64,000 nt of DNA, taken from positions 62,001 to 126,000 of the forward strand of contig JAODTK010004276.1 in the NCBI GenBank assembly GCA_026419785.1, written 5' to 3'. The DNA is from Sclerodactyla briareus. Its lineage: Eukaryota > Echinodermata > Holothuroidea > Dendrochirotida > Sclerodactylidae. Below the pieces are notes generated by a model. That model was not told where the DNA came from, did no database searches, and was given only the letters and a program-made list of their open reading frames with translations. This document shows, one piece after another, positions 13,901-28,900 of this stretch (positions within the stretch are counted from its first letter, which is position 1; each line of letters begins with the position of its first letter). The position numbers were made by a program, and so were the translations under genes.

Positions 13901-16900
13901 CGACCGCCCCGCTCAGTTCCTGGGCTAGGATTGCCTCTGGGGGGCACCAACCCCCACACCATCCCTCGAGCAATCAGCACCAGTACCCCACATCTGTCAC
14001 CTCAGCCCCAACACCAGCCAGGTAATCATCCCCACCATCAGCAGCCGCAGCCAGCCTCTCACCCCCAGTATCACCACCCCCATCCCCAGGGGCAGATGAC
14101 CCCCAGGGACCACCGGTTGGTGTCCACCCTCAGCAGCAATACCCCGGTCACTACCCACCCCCCATGCTTGCCCAACCGGGGGTGATCCGAGTGCCCCAGC
14201 CAGAAGCCAAGAGACAGAGAAGGAAGGTCAATGAGCCCCCATGGATCCCTCCTCCTCCCCCGATGATCAATGATGCAAACGAATACCGGATCTAATCCGT
14301 GGCCGCCAACAGGAGGGCGTATGGTGGACCTGGGTATGGGGCCAAACCATCCACATTCAACTCAAGCACACCTTCCGCAGACTCAAACTCAAGAAGAGGG
14401 AGATTAGTAAATTATTCATATCTTTTGAACTGGCAATGGTCCATGTAAAATATTCGACTTTCGATACCTTCCATTTATCATATTGAGGGGAGCCTTTCAA
14501 ATTGTATTTCTATTTCCGGCAACCTTTGATAGTCTGTGATCAACTTTATCATCTCGGACATTAAATAGCCTACTGTGATAGCCATGGGGCTAAACTTGGC
14601 TGGCCTGGTTGACCTGTTGTTGAAAGTTTGGCCATCTCAATTGAGTGATGTAGGCTATTTTAAAACGACAGCGTAGAATGTGTCCCTCACTAAGTCTTGG
14701 GGGCGTTGGGTTTTATCATCCCCTCTTCTTATCTGTGTTTAGATTAAGGAAATCTCTGACAAGACCATTGATATTATGCCTTTCATTCTTCCTCTTGCAT
14801 TATTCATTTCAGTCCTCATACTTCTAGCCTTGTTTAGTCTCTGCAGTCCAAGCTTTAATGGCAAATAATTGTCCAGGCTTGTTACATGAAATCAGCAATA
14901 AAAAAGATTCTCATGGTATATCAGAACTAATTTGTATTGCCATATCTCTGTGATGATATATCATGCTGATATGGAATTGCAGGAATGATTCTCCATCGTT
15001 GACATCATGCGAACCTTGTCATTGCTTTTCCCCCAGTGGCCACCACACGATATTGCCTTTTTAAATGCCAATGGTCATGTGAATATGACTGAACTTTTGT
15101 ACCTTTCCATTCATTACATGATGGAAATCAAAACCTCAGACCTGGGCCAGGATTGCTCCTGATAATTCTAAACTGAGCTAAACTAAATGAGTGAACTGAT
15201 CAGGTACGATAAGCTGTGCAAAATTTGCCTTGTGACATCACGGTGGAACCACAGGATTCCCTATAAGTCAACGTGACAAAATGTTAACTTTGGGAAATTT
15301 GTACTAAACAAAATATAGATGGGATCCAATGGAAAAATACAAAATGGTTTCACAAGGAATATCTAAAGAGTCATCTCATGATTTCCAGTTGAATACTTTG
15401 TTTCCGTCTTTCTGCTAATATGTCACAAAAATGCAAGAATTTACTATTAGGGTCTATATGCGTCTTTGCAAATTGCATCGTTCCCCCTGTGATGTCCATA
15501 GATTCCTCAAATTTCTCAAAAGTAAACGGAGGCGAAATGCTAGAAACTCCCAATATTGGGTGTGGGGATTTGTCCTCTTTTCACCTGTCCTACTTTGAAG
15601 CAAATTTGTTTAGCCTTCCATGAACTTTAAAGTTGACATTGCACAAGGTGCCTGGCATATACAGCGAAGTATGGGAACTGCCTGATGTCTCTGGAATCCA
15701 TTCCACAATAACCATCCTCCTGCTGGGACAAAGGTTAGTCCAGATAGTAATTGAACGCAAATGCACTCACTGAACGTCGCCCAAACATAGGCAGGGGGAT
15801 CTTTCAAAACTCCTCTGACGAAAACTACATACAATACCAGCACGAAATTTTGTCAATATCCCCCCATACTTATCAAACAGTAACATACTAAAACATAGGA
15901 TGAATTGGTTCCGTTTTCGACGGACGTCACAGTTATAAATGAGCCCATTTGATAGAGGCAATCGCAAAAATATCGTCTGTACCCGACTACTATGAGCTGT
16001 GAAGCAGCGCACTTGTTGGTGGATGTGTGATTGAAACTGAAACAGTGAACAGGCTTATTGATCCACTTTTAATGGTAAGATGGGGCCATACGACTCTCAT
16101 AGCACTTGGCAACATCCTCCATAGCAGTCCTTCTTCGACTGAAATCTGGGAAATGAAAAAGGAGGAAAGAGGGGGAAACCTAGGAGAGCAAAGAGAAGAA
16201 AGATGGAGGATGGTGAGGAGAGTGACTTGATACTACAGGGTCCAAACTGGCTGCATGTGTTTGTTGGAGGATTTTTTCTGTGGTTGGCAGATGGCAGATT
16301 TATTCACTGTTAGATCATCTGGGATCTGTTCACAAACATCATATTCTGCTAAACAAGAACTTTCTTTACACTTATACGATTTTTACACTACATGTGACTT
16401 AAAATTAGAGTGGTTATGGAGTGGTATCAATGACCACTTACAACCCACACTATTACGGATTCGGTACAAGCAGCACTGGACGATTTTCCCTAGGTGGCTG
16501 CAATTGCAGTTGCGATGGCGAGGTCTTGGTCTTCACTTCATGGGTTCCGCTGTGATACAGTGGATTTTCTGGGGTTACTGGGATTTGTTACTGGTATTGC
16601 AATAAGTCGTGAGCCGTCACATTGAACTTGAACTTACGCTCCTCCAGGTTCCGAGAAAGTGGTCGGGTCCTGGAGTCCACTGATAGTCCTTTCAAGAAGG
16701 GGGGACGTAAAAAAGGGCGTCCCGGGAGCAGGTTGGGGATTGGTTACACCCCCTCATTATCATCTTGAGCACTAGTCGAGAAGAGAGAGGCGAGTTATAG
16801 CCGGTGTTTCATCCCCCGATCAATACGGGCCGGGTTCCTAGGATGGGGGCCCTAGTTGGCTTCCGGAGCCCGTAGAAATCAAATCGAAATTGTTATAAAA

Positions 16901-19900
16901 ATCACCGAAGGTGGCATAGATAGGCATAAAATGCACATGAACATAGCAAAATTGTTAATAATTCTTTCCCAAACTGCTGGGAGTTTTACTCAAGTAGGTT
17001 CATTTGTCTGGCAAATGACATGTATGTTTCTTCTTTTTCTTGCAACATGAAGGGTTTACCTCAGACAACTATCAATGATAAGGACTTGCCCCCATTGCCA
17101 TGCTCCATGAAGAGCTCAGAGGAACAAATTTCAGAAGAAGGTTAAGAAAGGCAAACCCCAGTAGAAGCTGGATATCCAAATCCACTTCTCACTGTAGTGA
17201 TATAAACAGCAGAGATTATATCCATCTGCCACTACCAATCACCCAGCTGCCTTCAAGCAAGTGACCAGGCCTGAGCCTGACCCCCCCCCCCCCCATGCTG
17301 AGCAGGACCCCTGATTTCTTGCCCCCCCCCCCCCCCCCACTCGGCTCCAAACTCTCTGAAGTACTCATGAGCTTGTGACCAACCTGGAGCTCTGTGGCCA
17401 CCCAGGGGCAGTCCCAAGTAAATGAGTCCTATTGTAAAATGGGCAAATCTGCAGTTCTTGTGGACCTCAGGTCCTCTCTGACACAGTGTCCATCAGCAGT
17501 GGAGGGCTGGGTTGTAATGAAGATGGAGGCAGGCTGTAATTTGGGGAGGTACTCTAATACTTGATTCACCAGTAGATTACCCTTTACTAGGCTCCCAAAC
17601 CATCACTTTGATAGGCGATGATTCTATAGCAGGCGTACCCTGTCTGTAGTGATGTGGTGCAGCAGTATGATCATCAGGCCACCGAGTGCGACTGGTGTCT
17701 GAACCAGAGGTTAATGAAGCAATGGTCTTCCCACTATGTGACTCCTAACAAGTGATATGTGTGGCAAAGAGGTTGCTCGTCATCGCTACACCATTTTGCA
17801 GTGGAATTTTTGTCTCACCGGAATGAAATTCAGAAAGATGGTCACTATGGCGTGTACGTGTGTATGTATGTAAGTTTGTTATGTCACACTTCCCTGTTAG
17901 CAGAGCTCCCTCCAGTAACCATTAAGGACTGATTTCAATGAAATTTGTTCAGGTATCGTGTTAGGTGAAAACGATCTGAATAGTTTGGGCACATTATTCA
18001 TTAGGTACGTATTATTGCTTTGTATTGTAGTTAGCGGATGCACCGATGGACTTATAGGGGAAACTGATGATGTGGTGGGCACATAGGGGTCCAGGGTGTC
18101 AGGTGATGGACTGATATGGTTAGATTTACGGTGTGGAATGAGTAATAAAATTTGCATAATTACGAAAAAATTTCAGTTTGTCGATTCTCACAGAACTACT
18201 TCTGATCCTGGTATGATTAAATTTGGAAGTAGTGGCACTAAAGTCAAATAATCTGTCTATAATTAGCATAGTATTTGCAAATTTTCTGCCAATGATATTT
18301 CACATGATCATCAAATGGGACTCCCAAACCTTGCAACTTCACTGTTTATGTAATATATAATTCCGGTGCAGAATGTAAAGACCTATTTTTAGCGCAAAAC
18401 CAGCTATGCTAGTTGAGCTATGGAATATGCATGTCACTATCTATTATGTATGTTGTTGTCCGTCCGTCGTCGTCCGTCCGTCCGTCCGTCAGTCCGTCCG
18501 TCCGTCCGTCAGTGTGTCAACAATTGCCTTTGTGGCCTCAAACGTCATTAGTGATGGGATGTTGACCAAACTTGGACATAATGTTTAATGGACCAATGGG
18601 ACATGTTTTACTTGTGTGAAGGTTGAAGGGGCCGACCGACATCGGCATAGTCAAGGACATTATGTCTGCCATTGTTGTACCAATTGAGTAACAATCTTGA
18701 GATCTTCGTTCCTTTTTCCTGACTCAACTCCCACATTCCGTTGCCCTTTCGCTTTCCTGGCACATTGCTGATGTTCTATTTGTCCCCACATCACTTCCGA
18801 CCTGGCGTCTTGTTACCACGTGCCTCTTCTCCTATCTTATCTATTTGGGGGGTTCAGGAATTTTTGGTCCAAGGTCCCACTTGGGCCCCCTCCGATAGGA
18901 CCATTTTATGGACTTAATTTAACAAAGTAGTATTGAGACTTGAAGATGCATTGATTCCCACAGCTTGATTGATGTTCTTCACCAGGTAAACATGTAATGG
19001 TCCTTGGGTAGAGGGCCACTGGGGATGTTCCAGAACCTGGGCTCAGGGCCCAGGTTTGGGCCCCAGTGCCCAATATATGGAAATATGGCAAAATCTTGTA
19101 TCTCCTACCAATTTTTGTGCCATCTGTGACAGTGGTGATGTTTCGGTCATAATGATGGTATTTTTCGAACAGCCCTATTTTTCAGGGTGCTCAGGATTTG
19201 GGGTCCAAGGCCCATTTATGAAATTTCACTCAGTAGTACTTGAAAGGCATCTTTTCCCACAAGCTTTGATTGATGTTCTTCAAAGTGGCAGGTCATGGTC
19301 CTTGGGTAAAGGGCCAATTGGGGGTGTTTCAGGAATTTGGGCTCATGGCCCCCCGTTGGGCCCTAGGGCCCATTATATGGAAATACTGCAAAACTTGTTA
19401 TCCTACAAATTTTGTTGCACAGTGTTGATATTCACAAATGTCATAATGGGGGTCCAATAGCCGTACCTTCAGGGTTGCCCCAGGGATGTAGGACACGATG
19501 CACAGTGTTACTGTGTCCTGACAGCCCATTATGTGGAGGTTATTGGACTGCTCTAAAATGAATCATCTGTGCCGTTGAAGATCCTGGTCAAAAAAAGTCA
19601 TTACAGGGGTACGATAGGCCACGTTTGAAACTGCCTTCCTGAACGTTATCACATAATTGTACATTCGTCTTGGACATTTGTGCGGTTTGAGCTACAACGC
19701 ACCAGTGGTGCTCTAGTTAGAACACGCATTGTCATGTTCTGTAAGCAATCCTCACCAGCTCTCTTCCTCTTTTATTCCTGTTCAGGACTACGGAGGAATG
19801 ATGTCAAATCAGGCCCCGCCGCAGACTTGCTAAGAATCTGTCAATAGGAGCCACGTCCCGATGATATACCTCTCCTGGATTGCTCCTGAACACCCCGCAG

Positions 19901-22900
19901 TAATGTGTATATAACATGTGCTCGAAAAATCCGATGCGCACGGTAGCCGGGGGCTTCGCTTCGGTGCCGTCGGGCTACTGATTTCAGTTGCAAATGCCCT
20001 CGGGCTACGCAATCTTCTAATCTGGTAATTGTTCAAGTACCGTCCTATGGAGCCCATATTCTATGACATTGTAGCTAGCAACACATTCGTCCCTATTGTT
20101 CAAAACAAACTGGCACTGTTCGGCGTCATTCATGGTACGAAATTTTGCTGATCTATTTTCTGAGAACCCCCCCCTCCCTCTTGATTTTGAAATCCCCTTT
20201 GAAAGGGGATCCTCCTCCCCCCCCCCCACATTTTGAAACCTAAGCTTAAACAGCTGACGATCACCAAATTGCCTCAATTTCATCGGAGCATTAGTATTTG
20301 CATAAAAGTACATTTTTAAACAACCGGTATCATGACACCCTGTCGGCAACCCTCCCGGGCTAACCAAATTCAGCCACTTGGACCCCCCGAGGGCTACTAA
20401 ATTGCGAAATATTTTTCGAGCACTGTTTATAGTACAGAGTTGCTTGGTAACAATACCTCAGAACACTCATCTCTATTAACAGGGAGAGTATCTCCTACAT
20501 GGTCATATAAGCCAGTCGTAGTTCTAATTGCGCATGCTCACCACAACAGTCGGGGGGAATAGACGAGATTTCGGTGAGATTCCCCCATAGCAATATCGTT
20601 ACGCTTATTTTTAACGTCACTACTATCCGCAAACGCAACCAATTCATCCAGTTTCGCTGTTTATTGTTAGCCCCCTTCAAACCACTTGCTGGTTGAGCGA
20701 TTGATCCCTCCGTCATTGCTTATCTCTCTATCTTACTATCTATCTAGCTATCTATCTCATCATATCTCTATCCTATCTATTTGCTTCTGTCTGTCTGTCT
20801 GTCGGTCTGCTGTCTTCTGTCTTTGTGTCCACAATTGGATCGTGGGCTCCCTGCACATTGATCATGGGCTCCCTGCCAATTTCTTTTTTGTGCTGCCATT
20901 AATCAATCTTTGATGATGTTGAACCAAACTTGGACATAATGGTCATTGACTCTGTACATTTCACCTTGTAAAGGTCAAGGTCAAGGTCATTAAAGCTCAC
21001 GTTGGCAATTGGGTCAAATTTACAAAATGTATCTTCTCCTACAAAAGCATTAGATTGTCTGAAAAAACTCAGTCATAATGTTCTTTGGGTAGTGTTCCTT
21101 TCAAATTGTACTCGATTTTTGATGGTGCCGAGATTAATGCCATTGGAGTTAAACAGTAACATCTGTGGAAAAGAGTTTATGGGCCCCTTAACGGTCCAAC
21201 TTTGATGGATTTGGGACCGACCTTTGGAAACATTTTCATTGCCCCCTGGGACACAACTTTGACCTTGTGAAGGTCAAATCCAAAGGTCTTAGAGTGGAAA
21301 TAAGGACTAATATTGTTGAAATCTACATAATGGCATTTTCTCCTATGAAGAGAATTGGATTGTTCTCAAATTACATTCCAATGTTTATTTCTGAAAGTAA
21401 CTCTCCATGGGCCATGTTCACGAAATTCACATGTCATGTTATCTGATGTAGTTTAAGGTTCATTTTATGGAAAAGTTGACATATTTGATATTTCCCATGA
21501 ATCCTTTTCATTTCTTTCCTTCTTCCAATGATACTCTGAGATATGACCTCGCATCTAGTTGTTACTGTAGATATCTTTTGTCCGACCTGGACCTCAACCA
21601 GAAATGCCAATTCATGGACGGAACCAATAGATTCGCGTAGGCACACCGAACGGGCTAATCCATCATAATATGCTTTCCTAGAGAAGCAGTGAGATATGGG
21701 ACTTGATTCATTAAGGCTCTTAAACAAAAATTTTTTAGAAATCGAAATTGAAATTTTTTATGAACGATCGCGATCAATTGACCCCTTGAAATCAAGTTTT
21801 TGAGCATATACGTCGCAGCGAAGGTTGAAGGCAACAGGTGCTCGTAGCGTGACCGCTATGTAAGCGCCTATGCCTATTAACTGCTATTACAAAAGATTAA
21901 TACTAACTAGTCTACTAATCGATAAGTAGGTCACCACTACGAGCCGCCCTGGTTTTGGAAGGGTGATTATCGGAAAAGCTCGATATTTTTGCACAATCTT
22001 CTTGCAGTCTCATGTAATGGTGTGTCAGACATCGTAACCCTGCAGGACATGAGAGAAACACTATTTTATGTGTTTACATGGACTGAGTCATGATTCTGCA
22101 GACTGTGTGTCATGTTACACATTCTATTTAACCATGTGAAATGGGACAAAGCACTGTAAATAACGTTAACGCTGACATCTGAAAACTTTGAAAATATGCA
22201 GATCAAGAACCGGCCATGTAGATGTGGTTGATACAAACACATTTCACACATTTCATGTTATTTGCAAGGTGTATTCAGATATTCACTTTTCTAATCTAGG
22301 CTAAGTGTGTTCCTGTACAAATCATAGCAAGTTAATTATCTTAGGCCTACTGCTGGCTACCTTGTGGGAATTAATGGCCTTGGAAATTACCATTTTTGTT
22401 CTCTTATTTATGCACACAATCCAATGTTGCATGTACAGAACACGTCACTAGGGCCCCCACAAAATGGTTGCGTGAAGTATTTTACCCCTCGGCGACACTT
22501 AAGCTATAGATGGGAGCAGAACGGTATGGCATGGGGGAGCGTCATCCCAGTGGGCATGTGCCCACTGTTTACAGTGTACTTGTGTACAGTACTTCGCAAT
22601 GCACTCCATAGAGAGTCAGGAGACAACTTGGTGGGCCAAGAGGAGGCTGTTGAGATTGGAATTAGGGGTGGGGGTGAGAATTAGGTAGTGGGGGTTACAG
22701 GTTCCGTATCGTTTAGTAGATGTTTTGTTACAACAAGATTTGTGATAACATCTGCACTTGGAATCTGACTCTACTCCTAGGCCCCATTCCTGACAACTGG
22801 TTTAACCCTAATCTAATACATCGGATCCAAGTACACATGGCTATACATTACGGTATGCAAATCATGCCGTGTTGGTTTCGCCTGAACTGACAAACTTTTT

Positions 22901-25900
22901 TTTAGCAGGATTTCTCTGAAACGGTGAGGCTAATTTTGACCGAAATTTTGTATGTATTATCAGGGTTGAGTGAACCCGATCTGACTATGTCTTGGGCCCA
23001 AAACTCACCATAAAGGAGAGTAGTGGCCTCTGTTATATATGCATGGTTTAGGGCTCTTATCAAGATTACAGGTTAACTGAAACTGCTATGGTGACTTGGT
23101 TTTGGCACATAGGTGGAAGATATTAGGTTGATGACGGGTTAGATTTTACAAAGCTTAATATGCTGATTATTAAAGTGTCTACTTTGCATAATTTTATGGG
23201 AATTTCGCAGGTGGTGTAAGATTTTCCTGAAACTTTGACAGTAATTATGGTCTAAATCCAGTCCCGAAATTATTTAACACAGATTCAGGGTCGATGGAGT
23301 CAATCATGTGCGCTAATTTGCCGTACTTGAGGCAAAATATGAGTTAGTTTGATTTATGAAACCTGGTGGGGGTATGGTTTACCTCCAGTGCCAAATTTTT
23401 TCATCATAATTCTGGGTCGCCCAAGGTCACTCAACATAACGTCTAAGTTTGCATAATTTTTTGGCTAATGCTAAAGTTTGTGCCCGATTCCCAGGAAACT
23501 TTGTAGGATGCCTTATCCTTACCTAGGCTGGAGTTATTCCGTTTTATATCCCCACTTCGGGGATCTTCTGTTTTTGGCTTAGCGGCTCCGCCGCCGCGCC
23601 GCGTCCGACGCGTTTCTTGTTAGCGCATAAACTCTCCAACACTTTGTTCCCGTTCGCGCCGAAACGTGGCACACAGTCCGCCTTACGTGAAATCTCGGAT
23701 GAGTCTAAAGTGGGCGCGCACATGACGGGGTCCGCTAATTTTGCATAATTTCCACGATTGGAAGATTTCCCGTTGCGCAAGACCTCTTTAACGCTTTATG
23801 CCGTATTGATCTGAAAACTGGTCACTTGTCCGCCCTAGTTGAAGTCTCGGATAGTTCGAGTGGGCAGCTGCAATTGCTGGGTCCGCTAATTTGCATAATT
23901 TCGCGAAATTTTCAAGTTAGTCGGATTTGAACGGACAACTTGGTGGGTAGGGATTATAACTGATCCCGAAAAATGTGGGAGGTCATTTCAAGGTATCAAA
24001 GGTCAAATTGGTGAAATTTATGGATTTTCCAAAACTTTTGTCGATGTGAAGAAAACTTGGTGGGGAAAAGAACTATAGTTGAATCCACAAAAAACAAAAA
24101 TGTGGAGGTCATTTCAAGCATTCGGAGGTCAAAACTTGCAGGAAATTTATGCGATTTTTCAAACTTGTCAAGATTTGAACGAACTTGGTGGATGTGGATT
24201 ACATTTGTTCCTCACCAAAAAGTAGGATAGAAGTTCATTTCAAAGCCATCATGTGCAAATTCGCCATAATTCATGCCTATCAAACAACCCATGGGATTAC
24301 AACAAAACTTGGTGGATGAAAGGTTATCTTGGTTTCGGACCCAAAATGGGGTCTTTATGGGGTGTTAGATACTCTTTCCAATGATTGCTCAAAATGGGAT
24401 GGGGATATACACGTGGGGCGGTTCACCCGCCTACCACAGCATGTTCTAGTCTATTTGGGCATAGGTCCATTCCAAATTTTCAAAATTTGTTAGATGTTTG
24501 AAGGCGTGATTCATATGGTCTACTTTTAGTCCTACATTTTTTTTTAAACATTGAGCGAGTCACTGGGGATGTTATTCATGTGTGGTATAATTTGCTTCAT
24601 GCAAGTTTGTTCAAGTTGTGGGATTCCCATGTAGTGGGTGGTCCACATTGGTCCTGAGATATATATTTGGAAAATGAGAAAAATGGGTCGATGAATTGAA
24701 TTTAGGAAAAGTTGAATATGTGTCGACTTTGGCATAAGTCAGGACAAATTTCAGTCATTTACACAAAAACCTATTTACTCCGGCGGAGACTTGTCAAACA
24801 ATTTCCCATGTATTTGTAAAAAATGTTAACTGGTTATTAGACTGTTTCCTATTGAAACTGCTATACAAAAAAAAAAAAAAACAATCTGGGAGCAAGACAT
24901 GGAGGCCTTGTAATTGTTGCATGTGACTAAAAGAAAAAAACATCTAAGTGGCCAACCAGGCGGAGACCGCTTGATGGTGGATCGCCTTGGTACCTCTGGA
25001 AAATCTTTCTGAACAGTGTAAAAAGGTTTTAAAAACACCAAATAACGAATGTCTAAATTCCCCAAAATAGCGGGAGGGGACGATCAATATTTCATTTATT
25101 CTTTCTTGGCCTAAGTAAGCCTGGCACTGGGAGGCTAAAGTTGGGCTAAATGAGAAAACTGGTAAAGTAAACTACAACTAGTCCAGTACAGTTTAGTCCT
25201 AATTGGACTGACTGTGTTCAGTGGGTACACACACTTCCCAAATAACAGAATTGTTTTACATTTGGAGTATCAGGGACTCTGTTGAGGACTAGTAATAGGC
25301 CTTCAGGCCAGGACATACTGTATGGCCCGAACTATTTCTTGGGTTGACATTCAGGTATGCCTAGAGTTCGGACTACTGCTTATACAATTTGGCCCAAACA
25401 GCCATTTCAGGCCTAGTACCACTACCCATTCAGGCTAACCTTGTATATCCAGGGACGTGTGGCCAACAGGGGCTGGATTGTTTCGGCCACCTGCCTTAAA
25501 TATAAGGTTTTCATTTCATTACTCCTATTATTCATTCAATTTAATGTCCGGCGCTAATGCAGTATGAGTGGGACCTGTGCTACCATAGATAGAACACTCA
25601 AAAGATTCTCGATTGACAACGGCTATACTAAGTTTATAGAAGAAAGTTAACAGTTGTTGGCCGCTAGGATTTATATTTTTGGGGGGGGGGAAATTCCCCC
25701 CTTCAAGAAAAAAATTTGGGGGGGATCTGACAAAAGTGGGGGGGCTTTCTAGAATTTGTTGATTTGGTGCCAGCTGCCCATGAGCAGTGGCCATCACATT
25801 TGCGATTGATATTTTCAGCAGGGTATCAGCCAACCACAAAGCCTGGTTTGATGACACAACGTAGCATTGTTTGTTTCTCTCGGAATTATTAAACAAACAG

Positions 25901-28900
25901 CACACAGCGAAATGCAGTTGTTTGGTTGATTAAAAAAGTCATTGCGCCTATGACCTTCAATCTTACCTTACTCCCTTAAAAAATCACCAATCTATGCACC
26001 CCCATCCCATTCCCACTTCTATACACCCTCTTTGTGAGGCGATTCATTTGCAACGACCAAAACAAAATTTAAAGCCTTAGGTCGGCGGCTGGATCATACT
26101 TTTGCCCCTCAGCTCCAAATTAGTTCAATGTGACCGGCATAGCTGTATCATCAGCATCACTCATCTCGAGCGGTGAGCCAATTTCCCAAAGCCAGCCAAA
26201 CCTGTCCCCCCCCGAATCGTGATCTTCTCCCCAAGGCAAGTCCAGCCATTAGGCCGGCGCTCGCAGGCTTTAGGTACCTGTACTAAAGCCTGCAGTTCAC
26301 AACTCGGACAGGCTTAGGCTTGTTCTTAGGCTCGCGCTAAAGCCCCAAACTTTTGTTTTAAACGTCAGTTTCCTGGACAGTAAGCGGTTTGGTGCTTCAA
26401 TTAATATGGCCAAAAGACCAAATATTTGTAGTTAAGAAAGGGTTTAGAACCATCATTCCCCATATTGGTCTTTGGCAGTTGATAAGATCATTACCCAAAA
26501 CAGACCCGTTAATCAGGGGGTTCCGGGAATCTCTTCCAATGATCACAAAGTTGGGAACTGTTGGTCAAGGGACACGTTCACAAGTGTTGTTCGTGTGCCC
26601 CACTCTTAGTATGAATTAATCATGCCGATTTTCTATAGTTATGTTTTGCATATGCCCCAAATGACTAATTAGGGTGCCCAAAATGAGACCCTTGAGTGGG
26701 CAAAACACTTGTTTACAAAACTATGTTTCCAAACAAGAAGGCTGAGAAAACACAAGTGGTGATTTTTCCCCAATATTACGGTCAAATTTAGTGTAAGTAT
26801 CAATTCATACTAATGGAAATTTTAACATTGTAGTGGATTAGAATGTTTCTGAAATGCCCTGTTTTGAAGGTTTATAAGAGGGCTGTTTTGCAATCGGAGG
26901 GAGGAGTTGGATGCATGAGTGACGGATTCGTCACCTTCAATGGGAAGGGTGCTACAGTAAAAATTCTCTGATTACGTGAATTTAGGGCCAGCATGAATCC
27001 CATCATATGTAAATTTAGTTTTGAAGACTTTCAGATTTAGCTGGGCCCGGTGAAATCGTTAACAATCCACCACCCCAAACCCACACATGTGCCTAGATTG
27101 ACGAGCCTACAGTGTATCAAACCAACCTATGCACATGATGTGTATAGGAAGGATGAGATCGTGAATGACAAACACTGGGTAAATATTCTGGAAATCTACC
27201 ACCTAGCTGGAAGTAGAGCTAGCAAAATAAGACATATTTGAATATTTTCTATTTGGACCTTCGATCAATTATGTCTACGATTACGCAGAACTTTGAAGGA
27301 AGTAACGTTAGCCTCATCTATACAACAGATATTTATTAGGCCCTATCTATGGCATAATGATGCACTGACATATTTCTTGCCATAGAAATCATACACTTAG
27401 AACTAGAGCAGCTATTGAGTTGTTTAATTGCAGCAAAATTGGGTTGCGTGGGGTACCGAGATTGCGCAAGCTGTTGTGTAGTGCTACGAGGAACTGAGTC
27501 GTCATTGCCCCCCAAAGTCTTCCACGTTTCGGCCATGGATGACTTTGTGGTCATTCTTGCTGTGCAGTTTCCCAAATTATGAATAAATGGAAATTTTTTA
27601 TGTGCCATAAAAGTATGGGCTTCATGTGTGTGTTTTGTTTGTGTTGTAGTGCCAATCTCTATCACTGTAAAAAAAGAGCGGTTATTCCCGCATTGATCAA
27701 ATTATCTGCGGGAATCAGGAGAGGAGTCCGCGAAATCCCCACAATCGCGGCACTTTAGCGCGAACTGAATATGGAACCAAAGAATTGTCACTGGGCTTTT
27801 AATTAAAACTCAGGGGGGTATGAGGCCTGAGGTGCGAATTACAATCATGGACCCACATCCCAGGAATAGGTCAAAGGAACTAAAGATTTAACAACATTCA
27901 CATGAAAGTTCCCGTAAGTCAAATTGCTCCTTGTTGTTTCCCAGTCTGAAGTTGAAATATTATGAACATTTATTTGGAGTTTTGAGGCTATACAGCACCA
28001 GTGGTGCTCTTGTTGATAGTATGGGGGAATCTGTAAAGTTTTGTGATGGGGCAGGGACTCCATAATTCTTGGCAAGGGGACGTTCGAAAGATCGTTCTGC
28101 GCCACTGTTAACTTTGCAGGGCTGGTAGTCTGTGGAGGTTAGGTTGCGTCTGGGTATGGGAAAACCGTTCCGGTTATCTGAAAACCTTGCCTGAGTGATC
28201 GCGGATGGTCACTGGTGATATCTCGCTTTGATTTATGACATAATGATAGAATCCAAAGCAGGTATGTAGTGTGGTCTCGCCTAAAAACAAAAGTTCGGAG
28301 AGGGAATTAGCCATCACTTGCCTGTGTGTGTGTGGAGATGTATGTATGTGAAGGTATGGTTATGTTGCAGTTTGAGCAGTTTGATTTTAGGAAGCTTGAT
28401 GGGTATGGTTACCTTTAGCCCAAAAATTTTTACAATAACTCCAGTCACTGGGGGTTGGTTATTATTCGGTTGCTGTGGAATTGCTCCATTCATGCAAATG
28501 TGTCAAGTTTGTTAGAAGTTCATATGAAACTGCCCACTAAGTGTGGTCCACCATTGGGTCTGAGATATAAAATGAGAAAAGGGTCAATGGGAAAGTGAAA
28601 TATTATGTGTCTAATTTGCATTAATAAGTTAATTTAGTTTCCACAATTTCCACCAAAACTTGTTACTTCTTCAGAGGACATGGTCATCAATAAGTCCTTA
28701 TGAATTTAAATTTGGGTCACTGGTTAAGGGCTGTTCCTGTTTACGTTAATACTAAAATCTTAAACCAACACATGGAATGAATGCCTTGTATTTTGTTTGC
28801 TGGTGGGACTTAATAGATGAAACCAATGACGCGCAACAAGGCGGGAGATTTACTGGGTCGAATCGCCTTGTACTCCATTCTGATCCTGAGGACCCCCAAA

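Noticed and set aside
16255-16605. 116-codon open frame as a gene
   Set aside because: No recognisable motif, odd composition rich in Trp and Leu, no splice or promoter context that supports it.
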